Origin: Altericroceibacterium spongiae
GTDB lineage: Bacteria > Pseudomonadota > Alphaproteobacteria > Sphingomonadales > Sphingomonadaceae
Length of the DNA: 64,000 bases
Direction: 5' to 3'
Assembly: GCF_003610805.1 (NCBI RefSeq)
Contig: NZ_RAPF01000001.1
Coordinates: 666,176 to 730,175, forward strand
Shown: piece by piece, positions 35,575-44,859 of the stretch
Layout of the letters: the number at the start of each line of letters is the position of its first letter
Position numbering within the stretch: position 1 is the first letter of the stretch
The notes under the pieces: model-generated
Database searches by the model: none
Seen by the model: only the letters and a program-made list of their open reading frames with translations
Told to the model about the DNA's origin: nothing
Program-made: the position numbers and the translations under genes

Positions 35575-36144
35575 ATGCAGCTCTGGGTAGGTCTTGGAAA
35601 TCCCGGCCCGCAATATGCCATGCAGCGCCACAATGTCGGCTTCATGGCGCTGGACGTACTTGCCGATATGCATGGTTTCGGATCGGTGCAGAAGAAGTTT
35701 CAGGGCTGGGTTCAGGAAGGCCGCCTCGGCGGAGAAAAAATTATCCTGCTCAAACCGGCCACCTATATGAATGAAAGCGGTCGCTCGGTCGGCGAAGCGA
35801 TGCGCTTTTACAAACTCGGTTATGATGCGCTGACCGTATTTCATGATGAGCTCGACCTTCCGCCTTTCAAAGTAAAAGTGAAACAGGGCGGCGGCCATGC
35901 CGGCCATAACGGCCTGCGTTCGATCGATCAGCATTGCGGCAGTGACTTCCGCCGTGTGCGCCTCGGCATTGGCCATCCGGGGCATAAGGATCGTGTAACG
36001 GGCTATGTACTCGGTAATTATGCCAAGGCCGAACAGGAAGCACTGGTCGATATGCTTGGCGCCGTGAGCGCCGAAGCCGAATGGCTTGCCCGCGGCGATG
36101 CACCGCGCTTCATGAATGAAGTGGCGCGCCGTCAGCAGGATTGA
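35575..36144 (+). CDS. pth: Peptidyl-tRNA hydrolase
   Basis: Pth releases tRNA from peptidyl-tRNA that has dropped off the ribosome. I start at ATG 35575 with GAGGAGA upstream (189 residues). Catalytic landmarks are all visible: WVGLGNPGPQYAMQRHNVGFMALD with the key Asn and catalytic His in RHNVGF, LLKPATYMNESGRSV, FHDELDLPPFKVKVKQGGGHAGHNGLRSI and the DFRRVRLGIGHP segment. It lies between the rplY terminator and the PEP-CTERM gene. Confidence 0.97.
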   Translation: MQLWVGLGNPGPQYAMQRHNVGFMALDVLADMHGFGSVQKKFQGWVQEGRLGGEKIILLKPATYMNESGRSVGEAMRFYKLGYDALTVFHDELDLPPFKVKVKQGGGHAGHNGLRSIDQHCGSDFRRVRLGIGHPGHKDRVTGYVLGNYAKAEQEALVDMLGAVSAEAEWLARGDAPRFMNEVARRQQD

Positions 36145-36340
36145 ACCGATCTTTCAAGCACGGCCCCCTTTCCTTATCCCGGCGCGACAGGCGCAGCTAT
36201 CCTGTCCCAAATAAATACAGGTGAGAGCAGAGAATGGACTCACAGCGTCATACTCTCTTCAAAGGAACCCTGTTCGCAACGCTTTAAATGTGTCGGCCGC
36301 GGATGACGGGTCGTCATGCACCGTTAGAGGAAGATGTAAA

Positions 36341-36649
36341 ATGATCCGCAAGACGACGATTGTTCTGGGAGCCCTCTGCGCTCTCGGGCTGGCCGCTCCG
36401 GCTTCGGCAACCGGTCGGGGTGGTGGTGGCCATCATTGCGGATGGCATTGCGGTCCCGGTTCGTCTTCTTCAGGTGGTAACACCTCTTCCGGCGGCAACA
36501 CCTCTTCAGGCGGTAATACTTCCTCCGGTGGCTCCAGCTCCGGCGGAACGCAGGTTCCCGAGCCGGGCATGCTCGGCATGGCAGGGCTTGGCCTGCTCGG
36601 AATCGGTGCGATTCACACCCGTCGCCGCAAGGCTGCACGCAAGAGCTAA
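36341..36649 (+). CDS. Small PEP-CTERM surface protein
   Basis: The 102-residue protein has a signal peptide (about 1-23), a glycine-, histidine- and cysteine-containing head (GRGGGGHHCGWHCGPG), a low-complexity stretch with repeated SSGGNT units (residues 43-69) and a sorting tail: VPEP at 72-75, a hydrophobic helix (LGMAGLGLLGIGAI) and basic residues (HTRRRKAARKS). That tail is the PEP-CTERM signal recognised by exosortase (EpsH/XrtA family), which anchors or releases proteins in exopolysaccharide-forming bacteria. No exosortase gene is in the window. AGAGGAAGA upstream is a good RBS. Confidence 0.85.
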   Translation: MIRKTTIVLGALCALGLAAPASATGRGGGGHHCGWHCGPGSSSSGGNTSSGGNTSSGGNTSSGGSSSGGTQVPEPGMLGMAGLGLLGIGAIHTRRRKAARKS

Positions 36650-36727
36650 TGACAGCCTGTACCGTTCCGTTGGGGGAACGGCACGGTTACAGGCCTTTCT
36701 CGGAAGGGGGGCTCCTTCCCAAGACGG

Positions 36728-36762
36728 AAAGCGCTTCCGCCCTGAGGGTGGAAGCGCTTTTT
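36728..36762 (+). terminator. Intrinsic terminator after the PEP-CTERM gene
   Basis: AAAGCGCTTCC pairs with GGAAGCGCTTT (11 bp) and the stem runs into TTTTT. A second, imperfect hairpin (CCGTTCC/GGAACGG) lies just upstream at about 36661-36680. Confidence 0.85.
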
Positions 36763-36829
36763 GCATCTCTGGCCTTTCGGGCTTTGCATCGCTAAAGCGT
36801 GCGCAAACATATTTTCAAGGATAGAGACC

Positions 36830-37930
36830 ATGGGATTCCGCTGCGGAATCGTCGGCCTGCCCAATGTCGGCAAGTCGACGCTGTTCAACGCATTGACCGA
36901 AACGCAGGCTGCACAAGCTGCGAACTACCCCTTCTGTACGATCGAACCCAATGTGGGACAGGTTGCCGTGCCCGATCCGAGGCTCGACAAAATTGCCGCC
37001 ATTGCCGGTTCGGCTAAAACCATTCCTACCCAACTCGCTTTCGTCGATATTGCGGGGCTGGTGAAAGGTGCGAGCAAAGGCGAAGGTCTTGGCAACCAGT
37101 TCCTCGGCAATATTCGCGAAGTGGATGCCATCGTTCATGTGCTGCGCTGCTTCGAGGATGACGATATCCAGCATGTTGCCAATAAGGTCGATCCCATCGC
37201 AGATGCCGAAGTGGTCGAAACAGAGCTGATGCTCGCCGATCTCGAAAGTCTCGAAAAACGCGTTCCCAATGCGCAAAAACGTGCAACCGGCGGCGATAAG
37301 GAAGCCAGAATCGCTGCAAGCGTTCTGGGGCAGGCACTCGAATTGCTGCGCGACGGCAAACCCGCCCGCCTCACCGAACCGCAGGATGACGAAGAAGCCC
37401 GCGTCTTCGAACAGGCGCAGCTTCTGACCGCCAAGCCGGTACTCTATGTCTGCAATGTTGCCGAGGGCGATGCCGCCACCGGAAACGAACTATCCGAAAA
37501 GGTCTTCGAAAAAGCCAAAGCGGAAGGCGCACAGGCTGTGGTCGTCTCGGCTGCGATCGAAGCTGAACTGGTCGCTATGGAACCCGAAGACCGGCAGGAA
37601 TTTCTCACCGAACTGGGCCTTGAGGAAAGCGGCCTCGCCCGGGTCATCAAGGCCGGATACGATCTGCTCGGACTGCAGACCTTTTTCACCTGCGGCCCCA
37701 AGGAAGCCCGCGCCTGGACTTTCCCGAAAGGCGCCCGCGCTCCGCAGGCCGCCGGGGAAATCCACACCGATTTCGAACGCGGCTTCATCCGCGCCGAAAC
37801 CATCGCTTTTGACGATTATGTTGAACTGGGCGGCGAAACGGCGGCCCGCGATGCCGGTCGGCTGCGGCAGGAAGGTAAGGATTACCTCGTGCAGGACGGC
37901 GATGTGATGCTGTTCAAATTCAACGTCTGA
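36830..37930 (+). CDS. ychF: Redox-regulated ATPase YchF
   Basis: YchF is an Obg-family P-loop ATPase that binds ribosomes and has a role in oxidative-stress control. From ATG 36830 (366 residues) it shows P-loop GLPNVGKS (residues 9-16), [13 protein letters not shown], switch [23 protein letters not shown] and a C-terminal TGS-like domain ([26 protein letters not shown]). YchF lacks the usual NKxD guanine specificity motif; here the corresponding region reads YVCNVAEGD, as expected for the ATP-preferring family. Confidence 0.96.
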   Translation: MGFRCGIVGLPNVGKSTLFNALTETQAAQAANYPFCTIEPNVGQVAVPDPRLDKIAAIAGSAKTIPTQLAFVDIAGLVKGASKGEGLGNQFLGNIREVDAIVHVLRCFEDDDIQHVANKVDPIADAEVVETELMLADLESLEKRVPNAQKRATGGDKEARIAASVLGQALELLRDGKPARLTEPQDDEEARVFEQAQLLTAKPVLYVCNVAEGDAATGNELSEKVFEKAKAEGAQAVVVSAAIEAELVAMEPEDRQEFLTELGLEESGLARVIKAGYDLLGLQTFFTCGPKEARAWTFPKGARAPQAAGEIHTDFERGFIRAETIAFDDYVELGGETAARDAGRLRQEGKDYLVQDGDVMLFKFNV

Positions 37931-37965
37931 ACGCCGGTGCATCCCTCCTCTGTAAGCTGGGTATA

Positions 37966-38036
37966 AAAAAGGGGCGCGGAAATTGAGATTTCCGCGCCCC
38001 TTTTTATATGCCGGGCCGATAACCGGCCCGGCATAT
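37966..38036. terminator. Two adjacent strong hairpins between convergent genes
   Basis: The first stem pairs AAAAAGGGGCGCGGAAA with TTTCCGCGCCCCTTTTT (18 bp in total with one more pair, four-base loop; 37966-38005), a strong bidirectional terminator. Immediately after it, ATATGCCGGGCCG pairs with CGGCCCGGCATAT (38006-38018 with 38024-38036). Together they separate ychF from the convergent TPR-like gene. Confidence 0.9.
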
Positions 38037-38042
38037 CCGAAA

Positions 38043-39392
38043 TCAGTTAGAGGTTTCTGCCGGTGTTTCGGCAGCCGGAGCCGCAGCCGGCTGCTGAGCG
38101 GGCGCCTGCGCAGGAACTGCCTGCACGCCGCCATTGGCTTCGACATCGGCATAGGTCGACCACATTTCGGCAATCGCTTTACGCGGGCCGGTAACCTTGG
38201 CCAGCGTGGCCTTGCCTTCGTCATATTTGCCCTGCTTGATCTGGACGATGCCCAGACGGGTCAGCACACGCTCATTATCCACGCCGCCCTTCTGCAAAGC
38301 GACCTGATACATTTTCTCGGCATTGGCATAATCGTCAAACGACATGAAGCTGTCAGCCGCACCGCGTGCCGTCACGCCATCTGCCGCCGAATTGGCTTCA
38401 TCCACCAGATCCATTGTGGCTTCGCGGTCGTCTTCCGCACGATCCTGCGCAATGCTCTTGGCTTCGGAGAAATAGGTTTCATCAGCCGGAACGACACCGG
38501 CTTCGATACCTTCATTGACCAGCGAAAGCACTTCATTAGGCAGCATACGCGCATCGGCAGCTTCGATGTAATCGATATAATCGCGCTGCGTGGTCAGCGT
38601 GTTGGTCGCGCGCATCAGACGCAGGAAGTCGAGCGAAGCCGGATCGTCCCAGTCATGCGTGGCGCGAACCACCTGCAGGCCGTTAACCCAGTTCTGCTGG
38701 GTCGGTGTGTTCTTCACCAGCAGGCTGGAAAGCGTCACGCTTTCATCGGCCAGCGAATTTTCATAGGCCACTTTCAGACCGCGCAGCAGCCAGTTATCGG
38801 GCACTTGCTGCCCGGCAGCCTGACGCTGCTTAACCACATTTTCGAGATAGGAGACGCCTTCGGCGTTCTTGCCTTCCGCGAAATAGCTCTCGATGATGAG
38901 GCCCTGCGGATCATTTTCGGTATAACCGGCATCGGCAGCCGCTTTCAGCGCGGTGCGAGCGGCTTCATAGTCTTTTTCCTGATAAGCGAGGTTGCCAACG
39001 AAGAACTGGAACTGGCCGACCTGTTCGGCAGGCACCTTGCCGCTCTGGAGCATCATTTCGAGGCCCTGACGCTGAAGCGCAGGGTCCTTGCTCTTGGAAC
39101 CCATGCTCAGAATGAGCTGACCCGCGGCGAAGCGGTCGTCTTCGGTTTTCACTGCCGAGACGATAGCGGGAATATTGGCCTTCTGGGCTTCAATATCCGC
39201 ACCTTCTGCGTTGACCGCATCGGCTACCGGGGCATAGGCTTCAACGAAGCCCTTGGAATAGTCCTGTTTCTGCGCATAGGCCGGGGTCGCGATCCCGGTT
39301 GCGCCGATGACGGTTCCGCTCGCCAGCGCAACGGCCAGAGCAAATTTGGAACCGAACCGGGTTCGGCGTGCGGGAAGGGACGTGCGAAGCAT
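38043..39392 (-). CDS. Exported TPR-like protein of unknown function
   Basis: From ATG 39390-39392 (RBS AGGAGAG) the product is 449 residues. A signal peptide (about 1-40, ending TPAYAQ) is followed by an all-helical solenoid that reads as degenerate tetratricopeptide repeats (for example GQFQFFVGNLAYQEKDYEAARTALKAAADAG and VLTRLGIVQIKQGKYDEGKATL). The last 40 residues are a proline/alanine/glutamine tail (QAVPAQAPAQQPAAAPAAETPAETSN). The family looks restricted to sphingomonads; a role as periplasmic scaffold is a guess. It is divergent from gyrA with a 281-base gap holding no recognised element. Confidence 0.8.
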   Translation of the reverse strand: MLRTSLPARRTRFGSKFALAVALASGTVIGATGIATPAYAQKQDYSKGFVEAYAPVADAVNAEGADIEAQKANIPAIVSAVKTEDDRFAAGQLILSMGSKSKDPALQRQGLEMMLQSGKVPAEQVGQFQFFVGNLAYQEKDYEAARTALKAAADAGYTENDPQGLIIESYFAEGKNAEGVSYLENVVKQRQAAGQQVPDNWLLRGLKVAYENSLADESVTLSSLLVKNTPTQQNWVNGLQVVRATHDWDDPASLDFLRLMRATNTLTTQRDYIDYIEAADARMLPNEVLSLVNEGIEAGVVPADETYFSEAKSIAQDRAEDDREATMDLVDEANSAADGVTARGAADSFMSFDDYANAEKMYQVALQKGGVDNERVLTRLGIVQIKQGKYDEGKATLAKVTGPRKAIAEMWSTYADVEANGGVQAVPAQAPAQQPAAAPAAETPAETSN

Positions 39393-39673
39393 TAAATTCT
39401 CTCCTGTAAGGATTGCGGGATGTATACCCATTCATCGGTTTCGCATTCGGTCTAGTGCCGGTTTGCGAGGAATTTTGCAAATAGGTTGTACAAATTAACG
39501 GCTGAACGAATTTTGAACGCTATTTCAGCGCTTTTTGTTCTGCAACCCGGTAAAATGTGGATAAGGCGCGACTTTTCTGCCCCTTCCCGTCTGATTGGCT
39601 GGCCTCGGCCAAGGGGATCGCCTAGGGTCCGCAAGCATATTTCATTAGCTGAAATGAAGGTAGATTTTCGCAG

Positions 39674-42466
39674 GTGAGCGACAGCAGCGACATTATTCTC
39701 CCGCCGGAAGACCCCGCTGGTTATGAACCCATCGACATCGTCGATGAGATGAAGACCAGCTATCTCGATTACGCGATGAGCGTGATCGTCTCCCGTGCGC
39801 TCCCCGATGTGCGTGACGGGCTCAAACCTGTGCATCGGCGTATTCTCTTCGCCAGCCAGGAAGGCGGCTTCGTCTATAACCGGCCCTATCGCAAATCGTC
39901 GAAAATCGTCGGTGACGTGATGGGTAACTATCACCCGCATGGCGACAGCGCGATCTATGATGCGCTGGCGCGTATGACCCAGCCATGGTCAATGCGTCTG
40001 CCGCTGATCGACGGCCAGGGCAATTTCGGTTCGATGGACCCCGATCCGCCGGCCGCCATGCGTTATACCGAAGCGCGTCTGGCCAAAGTCACCACCGCCC
40101 TGCTCGACGATCTCGACAAGGATACGGTCGATTTTGCCGATAACTATGACGGTTCGCGCTCCGAGCCGACCGTTCTGCCGGCCCGCTTCCCCAACCTTCT
40201 GGTAAACGGCTCTGGTGGGATCGCGGTCGGTATGGCGACCAATATTCCGCCTCATAATCTGGGCGAAGTGATCGATGGTTGTCTGGCCTATATCGAACGG
40301 CCTGAAATCACCTCGGAAGAACTGTTCCAGATCATTCCGGGACCCGACTTCCCGACCGCTCCGCTGATCCTGGGCACATCGGGTTCACGTTCGGCCTATA
40401 CGACCGGGCGCGGTTCGGTGCTTCAGCGCTGCCGCCATGAAATCGAGGAAAAGCGAGGCGATCGCCGGTCGATCGTGCTGACATCGATTCCCTATCAGGT
40501 GGGCAAATCCAATCTGGTCGAAAAAATCGCCGAAGCCGCCAAGGAAAAGCGGATCGAGGGGATCTCCGATATTCGTGACGAAAGCTCACGCGAAGGCGTG
40601 CGCGTTGTGGTCGATCTCAAACGTGACGCGACAGCCGATGTGGTGCTGAACCAGCTCTGGCGCCACACCCCTGCCCAGTCGAGCTTCCCGGCCAATATGC
40701 TGGCCATTCGCGGCGGACGGCCCGAAGTCCTCACCTTGCGGGACATCATCGAAGCCTTCATCTATTTCCGTGAAGAGGTCATCACCCGGCGGACCAAATA
40801 TGAGCTGCGCAAAGCCCGCGAGCGTGCGCATATCTTGCTCGGTCTGGTGGTTGCGGTTTCCAACCTCGATGAGGTGGTGGCGATCATTCGCGGTGCAGCC
40901 AATCCGGCCGATGCGCGCCAGAAATTGCTCAACCGCGAATGGCCGATCGGGGATATCGCGCAATATATCCGTCTGGTCGAAGCCATCGAGCCCAATGCCG
41001 AACAGGAAGGCGGAACCTATCGCCTGTCGGACCGGCAGGTGAAAGCCATTCTCGATCTGCGCCTCCATCGCCTGACCGCTCTGGGCCGGGACGAGATCGG
41101 TGACGAACTCAAGGAACTCTCGCTCGCCATCGAGGAATATCTCTCCATTCTCGGCGACCGTGCCAAACTTTATGGCGTGATGCGTGACGAGCTGGTCGAA
41201 ATTCGGGATAATTACGCCACACCGCGCGTCTCCGAGATCGCTCCGGCATGGGATGGCCTCGAAGACGAAGATCTGATCGAGCGGGACGATATGGTCGTTA
41301 CCGTCACGATGGACGGCTATATCAAGCGCACGCCGCTTTCCACTTTCCGGGCACAGAATCGCGGCGGCAAAGGCCGTTCGGGCATGTCCACCAAGGAAGA
41401 GGATGCGGTGAGCGACATGTTCGTCACCAGCACGCATAATCCGGTGCTGTTCTTCTCCACCGCAGGCAAAGTCTATCGTCTCAAGGTCTGGAGACTTCCC
41501 GAAGGTGGCCCGGCGACCCGCGGACGGCCGATTATCAATCTGCTGCCTTCGCTCGAAACGGGTGAGAATATCGCCGCTGTGCTGCCTCTTCCCGAGGATG
41601 AGGAAAGCTGGGGGGCGCTCAATGTCATCTTCGCTACGGCGAAAGGCAATGTGCGGCGCAACTCGATGGACGCTTTCGCCAATATTCCCTCCAACGGGAA
41701 ACTGGCCATGCGCTTCGACGATGGCAGCGACGATCGCCTGATCGGTGTTGCCCTGCTCGATTCGACCGATGATGTGCTGCTTGCATCGCGTAACGGTAAG
41801 GCAATCCGCTTCGCCGGCACTGACATTCGCGAGTTCCAGTCCCGTACATCCACCGGTGTGCGCGGCATGAATTTAAAGGATGGCGATGAAGTCGTGTCGC
41901 TTTCCATTCTTCACCGGGTCGGGACGGAAACCGAAGAGCGTGAGGAATATCTGCGCTATGCTCCGTGGAAGGGTGATCGCGAAGGCGAACCCAGTCTCTC
42001 GCCCGAGCGCTTCGCCGAAATTACGGAGAAGGAGCAATTCATCCTCACCGTCTGCGCCAATGGCTATGGCAAATTATCTTCGGCCTATGAGTATCGCCGG
42101 ATCGGGCGCGGCGGTCAGGGTATCGTCAATATCGACAATATCCGCCGCAACGGACCGGTCGTGGCCAGCTTCAACGCTTCCAAGGACGATCAGCTCATGC
42201 TGGTGACGAATCAGGCGAAGCTGATTCGAATTGGCCTCGATACGATGCGCGTGATCGGCCGCAGCAGCGCAGGCGTGCGCCTGTTCAATGTCGGCAAGGA
42301 CGAATTCATCGTCAGCGCAGTGCGCATTGACGAGGAAGAAGCGCCTGAAAATGAAGCCGAAGAAGCCATTGTGGAAGAAATTGTGGCTGGCGACAGCCCG
42401 GAAACCACTCCCCATACCACCATGGATCGTGACGATCCGGCCGGAGATGAAGACGCGGAAGGCTGA
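39674..42466 (+). CDS. gyrA: DNA gyrase subunit A
   Basis: GyrA is the DNA breakage-reunion subunit of gyrase. The 930-residue chain starts at GTG 39674. The catalytic tyrosine is Y131 (AAMRYTEARL). In the quinolone-resistance region HPHGDSAIYDALARM, S92 and D96 (E. coli S83 and D87) are both wild type. The six-bladed C-terminal domain carries the GyrA-box QNRGGKGR (about residue 560), which separates gyrase from ParC. A long acidic tail (EEEAPENEAEEAIVEEI...) ends the protein. It is a single gene with a strong terminator behind it. Confidence 0.96.
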   Translation: MSDSSDIILPPEDPAGYEPIDIVDEMKTSYLDYAMSVIVSRALPDVRDGLKPVHRRILFASQEGGFVYNRPYRKSSKIVGDVMGNYHPHGDSAIYDALARMTQPWSMRLPLIDGQGNFGSMDPDPPAAMRYTEARLAKVTTALLDDLDKDTVDFADNYDGSRSEPTVLPARFPNLLVNGSGGIAVGMATNIPPHNLGEVIDGCLAYIERPEITSEELFQIIPGPDFPTAPLILGTSGSRSAYTTGRGSVLQRCRHEIEEKRGDRRSIVLTSIPYQVGKSNLVEKIAEAAKEKRIEGISDIRDESSREGVRVVVDLKRDATADVVLNQLWRHTPAQSSFPANMLAIRGGRPEVLTLRDIIEAFIYFREEVITRRTKYELRKARERAHILLGLVVAVSNLDEVVAIIRGAANPADARQKLLNREWPIGDIAQYIRLVEAIEPNAEQEGGTYRLSDRQVKAILDLRLHRLTALGRDEIGDELKELSLAIEEYLSILGDRAKLYGVMRDELVEIRDNYATPRVSEIAPAWDGLEDEDLIERDDMVVTVTMDGYIKRTPLSTFRAQNRGGKGRSGMSTKEEDAVSDMFVTSTHNPVLFFSTAGKVYRLKVWRLPEGGPATRGRPIINLLPSLETGENIAAVLPLPEDEESWGALNVIFATAKGNVRRNSMDAFANIPSNGKLAMRFDDGSDDRLIGVALLDSTDDVLLASRNGKAIRFAGTDIREFQSRTSTGVRGMNLKDGDEVVSLSILHRVGTETEEREEYLRYAPWKGDREGEPSLSPERFAEITEKEQFILTVCANGYGKLSSAYEYRRIGRGGQGIVNIDNIRRNGPVVASFNASKDDQLMLVTNQAKLIRIGLDTMRVIGRSSAGVRLFNVGKDEFIVSAVRIDEEEAPENEAEEAIVEEIVAGDSPETTPHTTMDRDDPAGDEDAEG

Positions 42467-42529
42467 ACGGACTTGCCGCGAATAGAGGTCGGGTAACAAT
42501 CCGTCTCAGGTTCAGCGCTTAAATATCAG

Positions 42530-42559
42530 AAACCCCGCCCTTTTTTGGCGGGGTTTTTT
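42530..42559 (+). terminator. Intrinsic terminator after gyrA
   Basis: AAACCCCGCC pairs with GGCGGGGTTT and runs into a TTTTTT tract on the plus strand. Confidence 0.9.
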
Positions 42560-42670
42560 GTGCGCTACCGGGCTGTTTTTGCCCCCCCTCATGCACGACA
42601 TATCCGCCCATAGAGCGGCATATCTGCAACATTTGGAGGGCAACGGTAAAAACCATCTCACCAGATGTTG

Positions 42671-42690
42671 CAAATGATTATCAATACATT
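42671..42690 (+). promoter_or_regulatory. Fur box candidate upstream of the siderophore receptor
   Basis: CAAATGATTATCAATACAT resembles the Fur consensus (AATGATAATCATT core) and lies about 35 bases before the receptor start, where a repressor site is expected. Sequence match is imperfect. Confidence 0.55.
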
Positions 42691-42722
42691 TAGCGCGCAT
42701 CGCGATCACAGAAAGGTATCGT

Positions 42723-44816
42723 ATGAAATATATTCGTTCGCTCGCGCTCGCAGGCACCGCTCTGGCTTCCGTAACCGCAGGACACGCCTTTGCTGAAGAA
42801 GTGGCTGCCCCGCCCCCCGCTTCGGGGACCGCAGCCAGCGATTCTTCGGGCCGTGACGACATTATCGTGACAGGTTCCAGAGCCGAACAGACCTTTGCCG
42901 GCACCAAGACCCAGACCCCTCTGATCGAAACCCCGCAGCCGCTCAGCGTGGTCACTTCCGACGTTTTCGAAGATCAGGGCGCCATCACGATCAGTGATAC
43001 GGTGCGCTACACGGCCGGTGTCGTAACCGGCACTTATGGTCGCGACACAAGGACCGACGGTTTTATCATTCGCGGCGTCAGCGCTTTGCAGTTCCGCGAC
43101 GGAATGCGCGATATTTTCAGCTCCTATGCCAGCATCACCTCCGACCCTTACAATTTCTCGCGCGTCGAAGTGGTGCGCGGACCGGCATCGGTGCTGTTCG
43201 GCCAGGGCTCGATTGGCGGTCTCGTCAATCTGGTTTCCAAAAAGCCTTATTTCGAAACCGGCGGTGAAGTCGCCGCGACCTATGGCAGCCACGATCGCAA
43301 GGAAGCCCGCGCCGATCTCAATACGCCTCTTTCCGACAGTTTGGCCGTCCGGCTGGTCGGCAAGGTCCGCGATTCCGGCACCCATATCGATCATGTGCCC
43401 GATGACCGGGTGATGCTCGCCCCGTCGATCCGCTGGCAGCTCTCGCCCGATACGGATATCACCCTGACGGGCCTGTATCAGGAAGATGACAGCGGCTCGA
43501 CTTCGCAATTCCTGCCTATTGTCGGGACACTGCTCCCCAATGGCGATAATCCGCGGCTCGATGACGATACATTTGTCGGCAAGCCGGGCTGGGACCGCTA
43601 TGACGGGCGTCTGTTGCAGGGCGGCGGCAGCCTGACCCATCGCATCAGCGATAATATACAGCTCAGCGTGAAGGCGCGCTATATCGACAGCGATGTCGAT
43701 TACCGTTCGCATTACACGAACAGTTACACCCACCCGCTCGACCCTTATGTGGCGGGCAGCAACGGGCGGCTGATCCAGCTTTATGCGGTCAACAGTCCGG
43801 CTCGGCTAAACGTATTCTCAACGGATAATAATCTGCAATTCAACTTCAACACTGGCGCCGCAGTCGAACACACGCTGCTAACCGGGGTCGATTATTCCTG
43901 GAACAAGGTGCGTAATAAGAGCGCATCGACCATCGATATTATCGACATTTACGATATCGACCGGGACGCGATCTCAGCACCCGACGCTCCCGGAGACTGG
44001 AGCACAACCTCGCAAAAGCAGCTCGGCTTCTATGTGCAGGATCAGATCAAGTTCTGGGACCGTGTGAACACCGTGTTCGGCTTCCGCCGCGACAAGGTTA
44101 TCAATTCGGATGGAACCAAGGATTTCGCCTCGACTTTCCGCGCCGGAATTATCGGCGAAGTGGGCGCAGGGATTTCGCCCTTCTTCAGCTATACGGAAAG
44201 CTTCAATCCGGTTTCGGGCACCACCTTCGACGGCTCGCGCTTCAAACCACAGCGCGGCACGCAATATGAAGCGGGTTTCAAATGGCAGCCGGAAGATAAT
44301 ACGCTGGTCACGATCACGGGCTTCCATATCAAGGAAAGCAACCGTCCGATCAGCGATCCGCTTCACCCCAATGAGCGGATTCAGGCCGGTGAGCTGACCA
44401 CCAAGGGGATCGAGTTCGAAGCCAGCCATCGTCTGCCGGGCAATTTCGACCTGCTGGTCAATTACGGCTATAACAAGGTGAAGGTGGATGACGCATCCAG
44501 CTTCAACTACATGCCGCGCCATTCCGCTTCGGTCTGGTCGACCAAGAGCGTAACCGTGAATGACGATCTCGCTTTCAAATTCGGCGGCGGGGTTCGCTAT
44601 GTCGGCAAGAAGGATTCGGTCAGCCCGGTCTGGACGATGACCACCGACGATGTGACGCTGGTCGATGCCATGGCCGAAATGACCTGGCAGGACTGGCGCC
44701 TGACGATCAATGCCACCAATCTGCTCGACAAGAACTATCTGTCCTGTCTCGCTCGCGGCGACTGCTTTGTCAGCGAGCCGCGCAATGTGATGGCCACAAT
44801 CGGCTACAAATTCTGA
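42723..44816 (+). CDS. TonB-dependent siderophore receptor (FhuA/FoxA-like)
   Basis: This outer-membrane gated barrel of 697 residues should import a ferric siderophore using TonB energy. A signal peptide (about 1-24, ending HAFA) is followed by the TonB-box region (DDIIVTGSRA) and plug (TPLIETPQPLSVVTSDVFEDQGA, FIIRGVSALQFRDGMRD, RVEVVRGPASVLFGQGSIGGLVNLVSKKP), then the barrel, which ends with the terminal aromatic IGYKF. The NLLDKNYLSCLARGDCFVSEPRNV end is typical of the ferrichrome/ferrioxamine-type receptor family. A Fur-like box lies upstream. The ligand cannot be deduced. Confidence 0.92.
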   Translation: MKYIRSLALAGTALASVTAGHAFAEEVAAPPPASGTAASDSSGRDDIIVTGSRAEQTFAGTKTQTPLIETPQPLSVVTSDVFEDQGAITISDTVRYTAGVVTGTYGRDTRTDGFIIRGVSALQFRDGMRDIFSSYASITSDPYNFSRVEVVRGPASVLFGQGSIGGLVNLVSKKPYFETGGEVAATYGSHDRKEARADLNTPLSDSLAVRLVGKVRDSGTHIDHVPDDRVMLAPSIRWQLSPDTDITLTGLYQEDDSGSTSQFLPIVGTLLPNGDNPRLDDDTFVGKPGWDRYDGRLLQGGGSLTHRISDNIQLSVKARYIDSDVDYRSHYTNSYTHPLDPYVAGSNGRLIQLYAVNSPARLNVFSTDNNLQFNFNTGAAVEHTLLTGVDYSWNKVRNKSASTIDIIDIYDIDRDAISAPDAPGDWSTTSQKQLGFYVQDQIKFWDRVNTVFGFRRDKVINSDGTKDFASTFRAGIIGEVGAGISPFFSYTESFNPVSGTTFDGSRFKPQRGTQYEAGFKWQPEDNTLVTITGFHIKESNRPISDPLHPNERIQAGELTTKGIEFEASHRLPGNFDLLVNYGYNKVKVDDASSFNYMPRHSASVWSTKSVTVNDDLAFKFGGGVRYVGKKDSVSPVWTMTTDDVTLVDAMAEMTWQDWRLTINATNLLDKNYLSCLARGDCFVSEPRNVMATIGYKF

Positions 44817-44824
44817 TGAAGCAC

Positions 44825-44854
44825 GAAGCGGGCGGCACAGATGTCGCCCGCTTC
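44825..44854. terminator. Hairpin between receptor and lysoplasmalogenase genes
   Basis: GAAGCGGGCG pairs with CGCCCGCTTC (10 bp, 10-base loop) between two convergent genes, so it may stop transcripts from both sides; no long T tract follows. Confidence 0.65.
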
Positions 44855-44859
44855 ATCGC

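Noticed and set aside
36470..36540. CRISPR-like tandem repeat
   Set aside because: The repeated bases encode SSGGNT units in frame within the PEP-CTERM protein; there are no unique spacers of similar size.
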